DNA of 64,000 bases from Bog-473 sp963701955 (lineage in GTDB: Bacteria; Actinomycetota; Acidimicrobiia; Acidimicrobiales; RAAP-2): the NCBI GenBank assembly GCA_963701955.1, contig OY969694.1, positions 558,001-622,000 of the forward strand, written 5' to 3'. Positions within the stretch are counted from its first letter, which is position 1. Each line of letters begins with the position of its first letter. The translations under genes were made by a program, and so were the position numbers. This document shows positions 1 to 8,305 of this stretch, piece by piece. Under the pieces are notes generated by a model, which saw only the letters and a program-made list of their open reading frames with translations, ran no database searches and was not told where the DNA came from.

Positions 1-1
1 C

Positions 2-691
2 ACCGACGTCAGGGGCTTGTCGGTGACCATGCCCCACAAGGCGGAGGTGGCCTCGCTGGTGGACGTGTGCAGTGAGACGGCGCGCCGCCTGGACGCGGTG
101 AACTGCGTGCGTCACGCGGGAGGCGAGCTCACGGGGGCCAATACCGACGGGGAGGGCTTCGTGGCCTCTCTGGAGAGAGGTGCGGGATTCGATCCAGCGG
201 GCCGGCGGTGCGTGGTCGTCGGAGCCGGGGGTGCGGCACGGGCCGTGGTGCTGGCGCTGGCCGGAGCCGGGGCGCGCCAGGTGGCTGTGGTGAACCGCAC
301 GCTGGGGCGGGCCTCCGTCGCGGCGGACCTGGCCGGCGCCGTGGGCGTCGTCGTCGACCCGACCCAGCCCGAGGTCCTCGCGGACGCGCTGGGTGCCGCT
401 GATCTGGTGGTCAACGCCACGCCCCTGGGCATGGCCGGGGTCGGCGGTCCCGACGAGTGGCCCGTTGCGCCGAACCTCCTGCACAGCGGGCAGGTGGTGG
501 CAGACCTCGTCTACGCGCCCCGCCCCACGCCGTGGTTGGCCGCTGCCGCGGCGACCGGCGCCACCACCATCGATGGCCTGGGGACGCTGGTGCACCAGGC
601 TGCGGCCCAGGTGGGCTGGTGGACCGGGTCCGAAGCCCCCGTCGAGGAGATGTGGCGGGCGGCGGAGGCCGCCAGTCCGTCGACCGCGTGA
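2..691 (+). CDS. aroE: Shikimate dehydrogenase, 5' truncated by window edge
   Basis: Reduces 3-dehydroshikimate to shikimate with NADPH in the cytoplasmic shikimate pathway. The reading frame is open from base 2, so the gene starts upstream of the window; 229 residues are present and roughly the first 45-50 of a normal protein of about 270 are missing. Visible motifs are GLSVTMPHK at residues 5-13 of the fragment (substrate pocket, with the catalytic Lys), NTDGEGF (catalytic Asp), the glycine-rich nucleotide loop GAGGAARAV, NATPLGM, and the C-terminal GLGTLVHQAA. The downstream mscS-like gene is convergent and ends 12 bases away, so aroE is the last gene of its transcription unit. The family call is firm. 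NADPH preference is assumed from the family. Confidence 0.95.
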   Translation, partial: TDVRGLSVTMPHKAEVASLVDVCSETARRLDAVNCVRHAGGELTGANTDGEGFVASLERGAGFDPAGRRCVVVGAGGAARAVVLALAGAGARQVAVVNRTLGRASVAADLAGAVGVVVDPTQPEVLADALGAADLVVNATPLGMAGVGGPDEWPVAPNLLHSGQVVADLVYAPRPTPWLAAAAATGATTIDGLGTLVHQAAAQVGWWTGSEAPVEEMWRAAEAASPSTA

Positions 692-702
692 GGTGCGTCG
701 GG

Positions 703-1689
703 TCAGGGGGCGGCCGAAGTCGGTGGGGCGTCTTGGGCCGGCCACAGACCCGACGCCGCGAGCGAGCCGACCACCGCCTCGCGCAGGGCGCGGGTCAACG
801 GGTCGCGCTGGGTGGGGACGGTCAGGAGCATCACCCGCAAGGTGATGGTGGTGGCGTCCGCGGAGGTGAGCCCGACCACCCGTGGCGGCTCTGTGCAGTG
901 GGCGCGGAACTCGGGCGTGCCCGCCACCCGCGTCGCCGCCTCCTCGACGATGCGACGCACCCGCTCGAGATCGGCCGCCGCCGTCCCCGGCAGGGTCACC
1001 TCGACGACGGCGCGGGCCCAGCCTCTGGACCGGTTGCCGATGAGTCGGATGTCACCGTTGGGGATGACGTAGATCGTGCCGTCGAGACCGCGGAAACGGG
1101 TGAGGCGCAGGGTCACCTCTTCAACGACGCCCGTGGCACCACCGACGGTCACCGAGTCGCCCACGTTGTACTGGTCCTCCATCGCCATGAGGATTCCCGA
1201 GAAGTAGTCGCGCACGATCTGCTGGGCGCCGAATCCGAGCGTGGCCCCGATGATGGTGGCACTGGCCAACAGCGGCGTGAGGTTGATGCCGAGCATGCCG
1301 AGCACGATGGCGCCCGCAACGACGAACACGAAGAGGCGCCAGACGTTGGCGACGAGCCCGGTCATGGTCGTCACGCGTGCCCCGGCGTGTGGGGAGCCCG
1401 ACCGGGCCGACGCTTGATCGGCCACCCGTTGGAGCACCCGCCGGATGGCCCGGGCTCCGAAGTGCGCCACGCCGAGGGCCACCAGGGCGACGAGGAGGAT
1501 GGCCAGTGGTCTGAGGACGAGGTCGGTCACCGTCGAGGCGGTGTCGGGGCTCATGCCGGCCTTGGTGAGGAGGTGGAAGAGCCAGCCGCTCCCCGGCTCG
1601 GCCGTCGGCGAGGTGGCGGTCACCTGGGCGAACCCGTCCCGGGCCAGCCCGTCGTGGGCCGGCGACGCCGCCAGGGAAGGAGAGATCAC
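703..1689 (-). CDS. MscS-family small-conductance mechanosensitive channel
   Basis: A membrane channel that opens under hypo-osmotic tension to release solutes. From a GTG at 1689 the protein has 328 residues. There are two or three hydrophobic segments in the N-terminal half. They are followed by the MscS pore/beta-domain signature (GATLGFGAQQIVRDYFSG, then the stretch ending in VTVGGATGVVEEV and IPNGDI). The C-terminal alpha/beta domain is present. The open frame reaches 1767, but that would overlap the divergent SEDS gene starting at 1719. I prefer GTG 1689 because a minus-strand CAGAAT lies seven bases upstream, matching the leaderless spacing seen elsewhere in the window. A shorter start at Met near 1554 is possible. 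It is transcribed divergently from the SEDS gene and convergently with aroE. Confidence 0.88.
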   Translation of the reverse strand: MISPSLAASPAHDGLARDGFAQVTATSPTAEPGSGWLFHLLTKAGMSPDTASTVTDLVLRPLAILLVALVALGVAHFGARAIRRVLQRVADQASARSGSPHAGARVTTMTGLVANVWRLFVFVVAGAIVLGMLGINLTPLLASATIIGATLGFGAQQIVRDYFSGILMAMEDQYNVGDSVTVGGATGVVEEVTLRLTRFRGLDGTIYVIPNGDIRLIGNRSRGWARAVVEVTLPGTAAADLERVRRIVEEAATRVAGTPEFRAHCTEPPRVVGLTSADATTITLRVMLLTVPTQRDPLTRALREAVVGSLAASGLWPAQDAPPTSAAP

Positions 1690-1718
1690 GGCCGGTATTC
1701 TGTCCCGCGAGCCGCCAT
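1690..1718. promoter_or_regulatory. Divergent overlapping -10 elements, mscS-like / SEDS gene
   Basis: The plus strand has TATTCT at 1696-1701, 17 bases before the ATG at 1719. The minus strand has CAGAAT at 1702-1697, seven bases before the GTG at 1689. The two -10 elements occupy almost the same bases, so the two genes probably compete for RNA polymerase. Only -10 boxes are visible; no convincing -35 was identified. Confidence 0.45.
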
Positions 1719-2871
1719 ATGACCACACTTGCCCGAACACACGTTGCGCCGCGGCGCGCCGTGCCACCGTTCGACGCGATCCTGGTGCTCGCCACTCTCC
1801 TGGTGTCCGCCATCGGAGTGGTGATGGTCTACACGGCGACGCGTGGACCGTTGCTGGCGCAGGGCGAGGATCCCAAGACCTTCTTGAAGAAGCAGGGGCT
1901 CTTCGTCGTGCTCGGCGTGATCACCATGGTCGTCCTGGCGCTCATCGACTACCGACGCCTGGAGCCGCTGGCCACGCTGGTGTACTGGATGATCGTCCTG
2001 GCCCTCGTCGGGGTCTTCGCCGTGGGTTCCAGCGCGGCAGGGTGCGGCACGCTGGTTCAGCCTCGGCCCGCTCCAGCTCCAACCGTCGGAGTTTGCCGTG
2101 CTGGCGCTGATCCTGGCCGTGGCGTCCTACTGCGCGCGCCGCGACGAGGAGGGCCTGGCATGGCGCGACGTCTTCCGCCTGCTCGTCATGTCGGGTATCC
2201 CCATCGTGTTGGTGCTCCTCCAGCCGGACCTCGGCACGGCGATGATCATGGTCATCATCCTGCTCGTGATGCTCACCGTGGCCGGCCTGCCCTTCCGAAT
2301 CTTGATCATGCTCATCGTCGGCGTCGTGCTCGTGGCCGTGATCGCCGTAGAGGGCGGGCTCTTGCACCACTACCAGATCGCCCGGTTGACCACCTTCTTG
2401 AACCCGAACAACAAGAACGCCAACCCATACGTGCAAGAAGCCATCTACAACCTGCAGCAGGCCAAGAACGCCATCGGTTCGGGCGGCCTGCTCGGAGCGG
2501 GCATCGGTCACGGTGCCCAGACCAATCTGGGCTACGTGCCCGAGCAGCAGACCGACTTCATCTTCACCGCGGTCGGTGAGCAGCTCGGCTTCGTCGGCGC
2601 GGTCGGCGTGTTGGCGTTGCTCGGGACCGTGGCCTGGCGCGTGCTGCACGCCGCGGTGGTGGCCCGCGACACCTTCGGGCGGCTGCTGTGCGCCGGCCTC
2701 TTCGCCTTCCTGGCCTTCAGCGTCTTCCAGAACGCCGGCATGACCATGGGCATCATGCCCATCACCGGAATCCCGCTGCCCTTCCTCAGCTATGGGGGCA
2801 CCGCCGTCCTGGTCTTCTTCGCAGGTGTGGGGCTGGCTCTCAGCGTCGGCGCCCGGCGGAGACACGTGTGA
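1719..2871 (+). CDS. SEDS-family glycosyltransferase (RodA/FtsW type), frameshifted
   Basis: SEDS proteins are polytopic peptidoglycan glycosyltransferases that polymerise lipid II with a partner class B PBP. The N-terminal part reads in one frame (ATG 1719, residues 1 to about 107). The rest reads in the +1 frame, where GPLQLQPSEFAVLAL continues a standard RodA sequence to the TGA at 2869-2871. Removing one G from the GGG run at 2040-2042 restores AGAARWFSLG and a 383-residue protein of normal RodA length. Later motifs are IGSGGLLGAGIGHG, PEQQTDFIFTAVGEQLG and PLPFLSYGGTAVL. The segment that normally carries the conserved catalytic Asp reads NPNNKNANPYVQEAIYNLQQ and has no Asp. Whether the frameshift is an assembly error or a real mutation cannot be decided here. 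Its stop overlaps the next gene's GTG. Confidence 0.85.
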
Positions 2872-3350
2872 GCGACGTCGCCGGCGCCGCACACGGGGAG
2901 CAGGCCCCGGATGCGGATGCTCCTGCCTTCGTGGTGATGCAGGTGATGCACGTTTCGCTCAGCCTCCCCTCGCAGTACCCGGAGGTCACGCTGGTCGAAT
3001 CGCAGCCCCCGGCGCGCTCGCTGGCCTTCCCGGTGGGGCTCAACGAGGGAACGGCGCTGGCGCAGGCGCTACAACGAATGGAGGGCCGGCGGCCCATGAC
3101 CCACGAGCTGTTCGTGCACGTACTGCGCCGGACCGGCGTCGACGTGGCGGCCGTGCGCCTGGTCGGTCGGGAGAACGGGAACCTCCTCGCTGAGCTGGAC
3201 CTCATGACGCCCGGCGGACGAGAGCGCGTGGACTGCCGGCCGTCCGACGGGCTCGTGCTGGCCCTGCGCACCCCGGCCCCGGCCCCCGTCCTCGTCGACG
3301 AACGGCTGCTCGCCGGAGCAGGCGATGTCGCACCGGCCGCCGGGATCTGA
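2868..3350 (+). CDS. Bifunctional nuclease family protein (DUF151/BFN)
   Basis: A 160-residue protein of the bifunctional nuclease (BFN, DUF151) family, some members of which cleave RNA and DNA in vitro; the cellular role is poorly defined. Recognisable family features are the opening VMQVMHVSLSLPSQYPEVTL, the following LAFPVGLNEGTALAQAL, and RRPMTHELFVHVLRRTGVDV. A later VDCRPSDGLVLALR carries the conserved RPSDxxxLALR signature. The GTG start at 2868 overlaps the TGA of the SEDS gene by four bases (GTGA), suggesting translational coupling. A longer open frame exists upstream but lies inside the SEDS gene out of frame. Function in this organism is unknown. Confidence 0.88.
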   Translation: MSDVAGAAHGEQAPDADAPAFVVMQVMHVSLSLPSQYPEVTLVESQPPARSLAFPVGLNEGTALAQALQRMEGRRPMTHELFVHVLRRTGVDVAAVRLVGRENGNLLAELDLMTPGGRERVDCRPSDGLVLALRTPAPAPVLVDERLLAGAGDVAPAAGI

Positions 3351-3362
3351 TCAGATCAGACG

Positions 3363-3683
3363 ATGACCGTGATCAAGATCAACGCCATCACCGTCCCGGC
3401 CGAGGCGGGTGACGAGTTGGCGCGGCGCTTCGCCGCCCGCGCCGGCGCCGTCGACGACCAGGACGGCTTCGAGGGCTTCGAGCTCCTGCGCCCCACCGAC
3501 GAGCGGCGCCAGTGGCTCGTGGTGACCCGCTGGCGTGACGAGGAGTCCTTCGGGGCGTGGGTGTCCTCGCCGGCCTTCGCGCACGGTCACGCCGGAACGG
3601 CGCGCCCGGGCCCGCACGGCGGCCCCGTCTCGGTGGCCTCCGAGCTGTGGTCCTACGAGGTCGCCGGCGGGTCGGACGGTTGA
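3363..3683 (+). CDS. MhuD/IsdG-like heme-degrading monooxygenase (ABM fold)
   Basis: A 106-residue protein with a ferredoxin-like antibiotic-biosynthesis-monooxygenase fold. Heme-degrading relatives (mycobacterial MhuD, staphylococcal IsdG) bind heme and open the porphyrin to release iron. The opening VIKINAITVP and the stretches RFAARAGAVDDQDGF and FELLRP strongly resemble MhuD as I remember it. The catalytic set is visible: Asn7, Trp66 and a His at 76 (with another at 74). It lies 12 bases after the BFN gene. It could be a non-heme ABM protein, but conservation of Asn7, Trp66 and His76 favours heme degradation. No iron-responsive operator was recognised. Confidence 0.8.
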   Translation: MTVIKINAITVPAEAGDELARRFAARAGAVDDQDGFEGFELLRPTDERRQWLVVTRWRDEESFGAWVSSPAFAHGHAGTARPGPHGGPVSVASELWSYEVAGGSDG

Positions 3684-3755
3684 CGACACGGGGTCGGGCG
3701 CTCTAGGACTCAACCCGGAGAACGTGCAGGGGCGGCCGAGGAGGGGAGGGACGCG

Positions 3756-4605
3756 GTGACACCCAGTGACGGCCCGAGGGCCACGCCCGTGTCCACGCAG
3801 GAGGTCGACCAGATCAGGGACTCCATCCTGGGCGACCGCTTCATGATCCACTTCAGCGAGGACACGCTCAAGCACCGGCCGCTCGGCGTCCGCCTGATCG
3901 TCGAATTCCTCGGCACCTTCGTTCTCGTGACCGTCGCCGCCGGATCGGGGGTGATCAACCACTACGTGGGGACCGACCCCATCAGCCGCACCCGCCGCGG
4001 TGATCGCGCCGGGTGCCGTCGTGATGGCCATGATCTATGCCCTCGGCCCGTTGTCCGGCCTGCACATCAATCCGGCGGTGACCCTCGCCTTCACGGAGCG
4101 AGGCGTGTTCCGTGCGGTGTGGGCGCTGCCCTACATCGTCGTGCAGTTCGCCGGCGCCATCAGTGCCGCCCTGATGTTCCAGGCCATGTACACGCACGTG
4201 GCCAGCGGGGGCAACTACCCGTTCACCAAACCCGGCGGGGAGTGGCGCTCGCTCGTGATGGAGATGATCCTCACCGCGATCTTGGTGACGGTGATCCTCA
4301 ACACGGCGACCGGATACCGGAGCATCGGCCACAACGCGGCGCTGGCGGTCGGATCGACCGTCGCCCTGCTCGGTCTCTTCGCCACCCCGATCAGCGGCGC
4401 ATCCATGAACCCGGCTCGCACGCTGGGTCCCGACGTCGTGGCGTGGGACTTCACCGGCTGGTGGGTCTACATCGTGGGGCCCCTGGCCGGCGCCGTCGTC
4501 GCCGTGGGCATCATCGGTCTCCTCCGGGGCCTGCCGGGCCGTGCCGAGGAGGACGCCGCCGAGGGCGGAGCGCTCCCCCTCAGCGACGAGCACCTGGGTG
4601 CGTGA
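3756..4605 (+). CDS. MIP/aquaporin-family channel, frameshifted
   Basis: Membrane channel for water or small uncharged solutes such as glycerol. Translation starts at GTG 3756 behind a strong GGAGGG ribosome site. The N-terminal cytoplasmic tail and first helix (VRLIVEFLGTFVLVTVAAGSG) are in one frame. From about 3980 the +1 frame carries the rest: the first NPA box in GLHINPAVTLAF, the second in GASMNPARTLGPDVV, and six helices overall. Removing one C from CCCC at 3977-3980 restores TDPSAAPAAVIAPGAV and a single 282-residue protein. The extra base could be a sequencing error. The N-terminal tail of about 45 residues before helix 1 is longer than in most bacterial aquaporins. Substrate is not predictable. 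Confidence 0.82.
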
Positions 4606-4626
4606 TCGGCTCAGCTCGCCGTTGAC

Positions 4627-6006
4627 TCAGTGCGCCGGGACCATGGGCCGTTCGCCCGGGCCGGCCGCCGCCCCCGCCGCGATCATGGCGGCCTGTGCCT
4701 GGGCGCCCTCGTCTGAGATGCGCAGCATCAGCGCGATCAGGATGTAGTTGGCCAGCAACGAGGATCCGCCGTAGGCGACGAAGGGGAGGGTGATCCCCGT
4801 GAAGGGGAGGATGCGCACCACCCCGGCCATGATGAAGAAGGCCTGGAAGCCGATGATCAGCGTGAGGCCGGTGACCATGAGGCGCGAAAAGTCCGATCGA
4901 GCCGTCTGGGCCACCCGGAACCCGGATCCGACCAGGAGGATGAAGGCCATCACGACCGCCGTGCAGCCGATGAGGCCCATCTCGGTCCCGATGGCCGCGA
5001 AGACCATGTCGCTCGTGAGTTCAGGGATCTGACCGGCGAGATGGTCGAAGCCGAGGCCGGTGCCGCCCAGGCCTCCCGACCCCATGCTGAACCAGGCCTC
5101 GCTCAGCTGGGTGTTCCCCGGGTGTGCTGCGCTCGGCCAGGGGTTGCGCCACTGCTCCACCCGCAGGTTGACCTGCCCGAAGTAGTGGGCGGCGATGATC
5201 GCACCAACGGCGAAAAGGACCAGCCCCAGCAGCAGGTAGCCGACGCGGCCGGTGGCCACCCACAAGAGCCCAATGAAGAGCACGAAGAGGAGCGCGGCGA
5301 AGCCGATGTCGTCCTCCAGGCCGATGATGGCCATGGCAGCACCCCAGGCCACCAGGATGGGAAGCAGCGGGCGCGGATCGAGGAACAACCGGTTGCCGAT
5401 CTGGGCCGTGGGAATGGACAGGAGCTCCTTGTTCTCCGCGAAGTACGAGGCGAAGAAGATGCACAGCAGGATCTTGGAGAACTCCACGGGTTGGAAGGAC
5501 ACACTGCCGACGTGGACCCAGAGGCGCGCGCCGCCGATGGGCGAGAAGAAGAGCGGGGCGATGAGGAGAGCGCCGGCGACCAGCAGCAGCAGGTAGCGGT
5601 AGCGCTCGAGGTCGCGGGAGTAGCGGACGACGAGCAAGGTAAGGACGTAGAGGAGCACGCCGAGACCGGCCCAGCCGGCCTGCCCCTGCGCTTGCCCGGG
5701 GTTCCACCGGGCGATCACCACGTATCCGATGCCGTTGAGCAGTGCGGCCAGCGGCAGGATGACGGCGTTGGCGTTGGGGGCGAGCCAGCGGTTGGCCATG
5801 TGGGCCAGCAGCGCCAACCCCAGCACGACCCCGAGGAAGGGCCCGATGTTGTCCGGGATCTTCGACTTCTGACCGAGGACGGCGATGACGTAGAGCGCGA
5901 CCACCAGGAGCGAGCCGAAGACCAACAGCCCCAACTCGGTCCGGCGCTTGGGCTTGGGGCCGAACTCGTAACGGGGGAAGAGGGCGCTTCGGGCGCGTGA
6001 CGGCAC
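4627..6006 (-). CDS. SEDS-family cell-shape/division protein (RodA/FtsW)
   Basis: A 459-residue polytopic SEDS protein, expected to polymerise glycan strands from lipid II at the membrane. Family motifs are GARLWVHVGSVSFQPVEFSK, GSGGLGGTGLG, TSDMVFAAIGTEMGLIG and the C-terminal LPFVAYGGSSLLANY. The C-terminal tail is Ala/Gly-rich. The GTG start at 6006 is supported by a minus-strand TACGAT seven bases upstream, the leaderless spacing used by neighbouring genes. It is divergent from ppk, with only 49 bases between starts. The loop that usually holds a conserved Asp reads NPWPSAAHPGNTQLSEAWFS, without Asp. RodA, FtsW or a third paralogue cannot be separated by eye; length and layout resemble the actinobacterial RodA group. 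Confidence 0.87.
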   Translation of the reverse strand: MPSRARSALFPRYEFGPKPKRRTELGLLVFGSLLVVALYVIAVLGQKSKIPDNIGPFLGVVLGLALLAHMANRWLAPNANAVILPLAALLNGIGYVVIARWNPGQAQGQAGWAGLGVLLYVLTLLVVRYSRDLERYRYLLLLVAGALLIAPLFFSPIGGARLWVHVGSVSFQPVEFSKILLCIFFASYFAENKELLSIPTAQIGNRLFLDPRPLLPILVAWGAAMAIIGLEDDIGFAALLFVLFIGLLWVATGRVGYLLLGLVLFAVGAIIAAHYFGQVNLRVEQWRNPWPSAAHPGNTQLSEAWFSMGSGGLGGTGLGFDHLAGQIPELTSDMVFAAIGTEMGLIGCTAVVMAFILLVGSGFRVAQTARSDFSRLMVTGLTLIIGFQAFFIMAGVVRILPFTGITLPFVAYGGSSLLANYILIALMLRISDEGAQAQAAMIAAGAAAGPGERPMVPAH

Positions 6007-6019
6007 CGGACGGATCGTA
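6007..6019 (-). promoter_or_regulatory. Leaderless-type -10 for SEDS gene at 6006
   Basis: Minus-strand TACGAT (6019-6014) is followed by seven bases and then the GTG start at 6006, so transcription would begin at or next to the start codon. No Shine-Dalgarno sequence is present. On the opposite strand TAGGAT at 6031-6036 is a likely -10 for ppk. Confidence 0.5.
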
Positions 6020-6055
6020 GTGGTGGGGGATAGGATTCAGGCGACATCCCCGCAT

Positions 6056-8305
6056 ATGACCCAGACCCAGCCTCAGCCCCAGCATCCGGTGGAAGACGCA
6101 TCGGCCGAGGAGGCCGGGGGGCAGTCCGCGCCATCTGACCAGGACGTTGGCGTGGTCCTGTCTCCGCCGACCTACGAGCAGATCGAGGCGTTCGGGTACC
6201 AGCGTTTCACCAATCGGGAGCAGTCGCGCCTCGACTTCGGTGACCGCCTGCTCGACCTGGCCGAGGAAGAGGGGCTTCCGCTGCTGGAGCGGGCCAAGTT
6301 CCTGGCCATCTTCTCCGAGCTGCTCGACGAGTTCTTCCAGATCCGCGTGGCCGCACTCGAGGACCAGGTCGCCGCCGGGGTGCGCACGCGCAGCGTCGAC
6401 GGCCTGCGCCCCGGTGAGCAGCTGACCATGATCAGGAGCCGCGTCCAGGAGCTGGTCCTGCGTCAGGACCACATCTTCTTGGACCTGATCGAGCCGTCCC
6501 TGGCGAAGGCCGGCATCCGCCTCTCGGACTGGTCGTCGCTCGACGACGAGGACCGCGAGCACCTCGTCGAGGTGTTCGCCCGCGAGATCTACCCCGTGCT
6601 CACCCCGCTGGCCGTCGACCCGGGTCATCCGTTCCCCTACATCTCGAACCTCTCGCTCAACCTCGTCGTGGAGGTGCAGGACCCCGCCGACGGGGAGCGG
6701 CGCATCGCCCGGGTTAAGGTGCCGCCCACTCTGCCGCGTTTCGTCGTCATGCCCGACGGGGAGCGCTTCGTCCCGCTCGAGCAGGTGATCGCCGCGCATC
6801 TCGATGCGCTGTTTCCCGGTATGACCATCGGGCACCACCACGCCTTCCGGGTCACCCGTAACGCGGACCTGGCGCTCGAGGAGGACGAGGCCGACGACCT
6901 GCTCGCCGCGATCGAGATGGAGCTCCGGCGTCGGAGATTCGGTAAGGCGTTGCGGCTCGAGGTCGAGGCCGACACCGGGCAGGACCTGGTGGACCTCCTC
7001 GCCGGCGAGCTCGAGATCGGTCCCGACGGCGTGTACCGGGTCTGCGCTCCGCTTGACCTCTCGGGCCTGTGGGGCGTCTATGCGCTCGACCGCCCCGACC
7101 TCCACGGTGAGACCTGGACGCCGATGACGCCGCCGCGGCTGGCCACGGTGGCTCACGACCCCGGCGAGCTGTTCGCCCTCCTGCGCGAGCGCGACGTGCT
7201 TGTCCACCATCCCTACGATTCCTTCGCCACCTCGGTCGAGGCTTTCGTGGCCCAGGCCGCCGACGATCCGGCCGTGCTCGGGATCAAACAGACGCTGTAC
7301 CGCACCGGGCTGGACAGCCCGATCGTGGCCTCGCTGATTCAGGCCGCCGAGAACGGCAAGCAAGTGGCCGCCATCATCGAGCTCAAGGCGCGTTTCGACG
7401 AGGAGGCGAACATCGGGTGGGCCCGCGCCCTCGAGGAAGCGGGCGTCCACGTGGTCTACGGCATCGTCGGCCTCAAGACGCATTCGAAGACCGCGTTGGT
7501 ACTGCGCCGTGAGCCTGACGGGGTGCGACCGTACTGCCACGTCGGCACGGGCAACTACAACTCCAAGACGGCGCGGATCTACGAGGACATCGGGCTGCTC
7601 ACCTCCGACCCCGACATCGGAGCCGACGTGGGGGAGCTGTTCAACTACCTGACCGGCTTCTCGCGCCATGTCGAGTACCGCCAGATCCTGGTGTCACCGG
7701 TGACGGTGCGCCGGCGCATCATGGCCATGATCGAGGAGCAGGCCGACGCCGGACCGGCGGGGCGGATCGTCATGAAGCTCAACGGGCTGACCGACGCCGC
7801 CATGATCGACGCCCTCTACCGCGCCTCGTGCGCCGGGACCCAGATCGACCTGGCCGTGCGCGGTCTGTGTCGCCTCCGTCCGGGCATCCCCGAACTGTCC
7901 GGGAACATCCGGGTGCGCTCCATCGTGGGCAGCTTCCTGGAGCATTCGAGGATCTACCGCTTCGGTGGCGCCCCCGTCGATCCTGCGGCCGGACCGGGTC
8001 TTCCCCTGAAGCTCTTCATCGGTTCGGCCGACCTGATGGGCCGCAACCTCGATCGGCGGATCGAGGTCGTCGTGCCGGTGCACGACCCAGAGCTCCAGGC
8101 CCGGCTCTTCGAGGTGCTCGACCTTGTCTTTGCCGACGACACCAACGCATGGGAGCTGGGGGCCGACCGGCGCTGGCGCCGGGTGCAACGCGTGCGGGGT
8201 GTGAGCCTTCAGGAGCGCCTGAAGGAACTCGCCCGCGAGCGGGCGCGCCGCCGGCTCGACCCCGAGATGGTGGTCCGCGAGGCCGACCCTCGCGGCGGGA
8301 GCTAG
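6056..8305 (+). CDS. ppk: Polyphosphate kinase 1
   Basis: Reversibly transfers the gamma-phosphate of ATP to polyphosphate, making the inorganic polyphosphate store. The 749-residue product begins at ATG 6056. It has an N-terminal extension of about 35 residues rich in Gln, Pro and Glu, followed by the N domain (YQRFTNREQSRLDF), head domain and two catalytic C domains. Phosphohistidine-type residues are visible at His476 in GLKTHSKTALV and His630 in FLEHSRIYRFG. The HVGTGNYNSKTARIYEDIG signature (residues about 495-513) and IELKARFDEEANI are also present. It runs convergent with the UPF0104 gene and the two stop codons share the bases CTAG. No Nudix or PPX neighbour is seen. A -10-like TAGGAT lies 20 bases before the start, giving only a short leader. 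Confidence 0.97.
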   Translation: MTQTQPQPQHPVEDASAEEAGGQSAPSDQDVGVVLSPPTYEQIEAFGYQRFTNREQSRLDFGDRLLDLAEEEGLPLLERAKFLAIFSELLDEFFQIRVAALEDQVAAGVRTRSVDGLRPGEQLTMIRSRVQELVLRQDHIFLDLIEPSLAKAGIRLSDWSSLDDEDREHLVEVFAREIYPVLTPLAVDPGHPFPYISNLSLNLVVEVQDPADGERRIARVKVPPTLPRFVVMPDGERFVPLEQVIAAHLDALFPGMTIGHHHAFRVTRNADLALEEDEADDLLAAIEMELRRRRFGKALRLEVEADTGQDLVDLLAGELEIGPDGVYRVCAPLDLSGLWGVYALDRPDLHGETWTPMTPPRLATVAHDPGELFALLRERDVLVHHPYDSFATSVEAFVAQAADDPAVLGIKQTLYRTGLDSPIVASLIQAAENGKQVAAIIELKARFDEEANIGWARALEEAGVHVVYGIVGLKTHSKTALVLRREPDGVRPYCHVGTGNYNSKTARIYEDIGLLTSDPDIGADVGELFNYLTGFSRHVEYRQILVSPVTVRRRIMAMIEEQADAGPAGRIVMKLNGLTDAAMIDALYRASCAGTQIDLAVRGLCRLRPGIPELSGNIRVRSIVGSFLEHSRIYRFGGAPVDPAAGPGLPLKLFIGSADLMGRNLDRRIEVVVPVHDPELQARLFEVLDLVFADDTNAWELGADRRWRRVQRVRGVSLQERLKELARERARRRLDPEMVVREADPRGGS

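Noticed and set aside
5021..7669. A long minus-strand open frame covering ppk
   Set aside because: It is the shadow of ppk and of the SEDS gene in high-GC DNA; composition is repetitive (Arg/Gly/Asp/His-rich) and no domain is seen.
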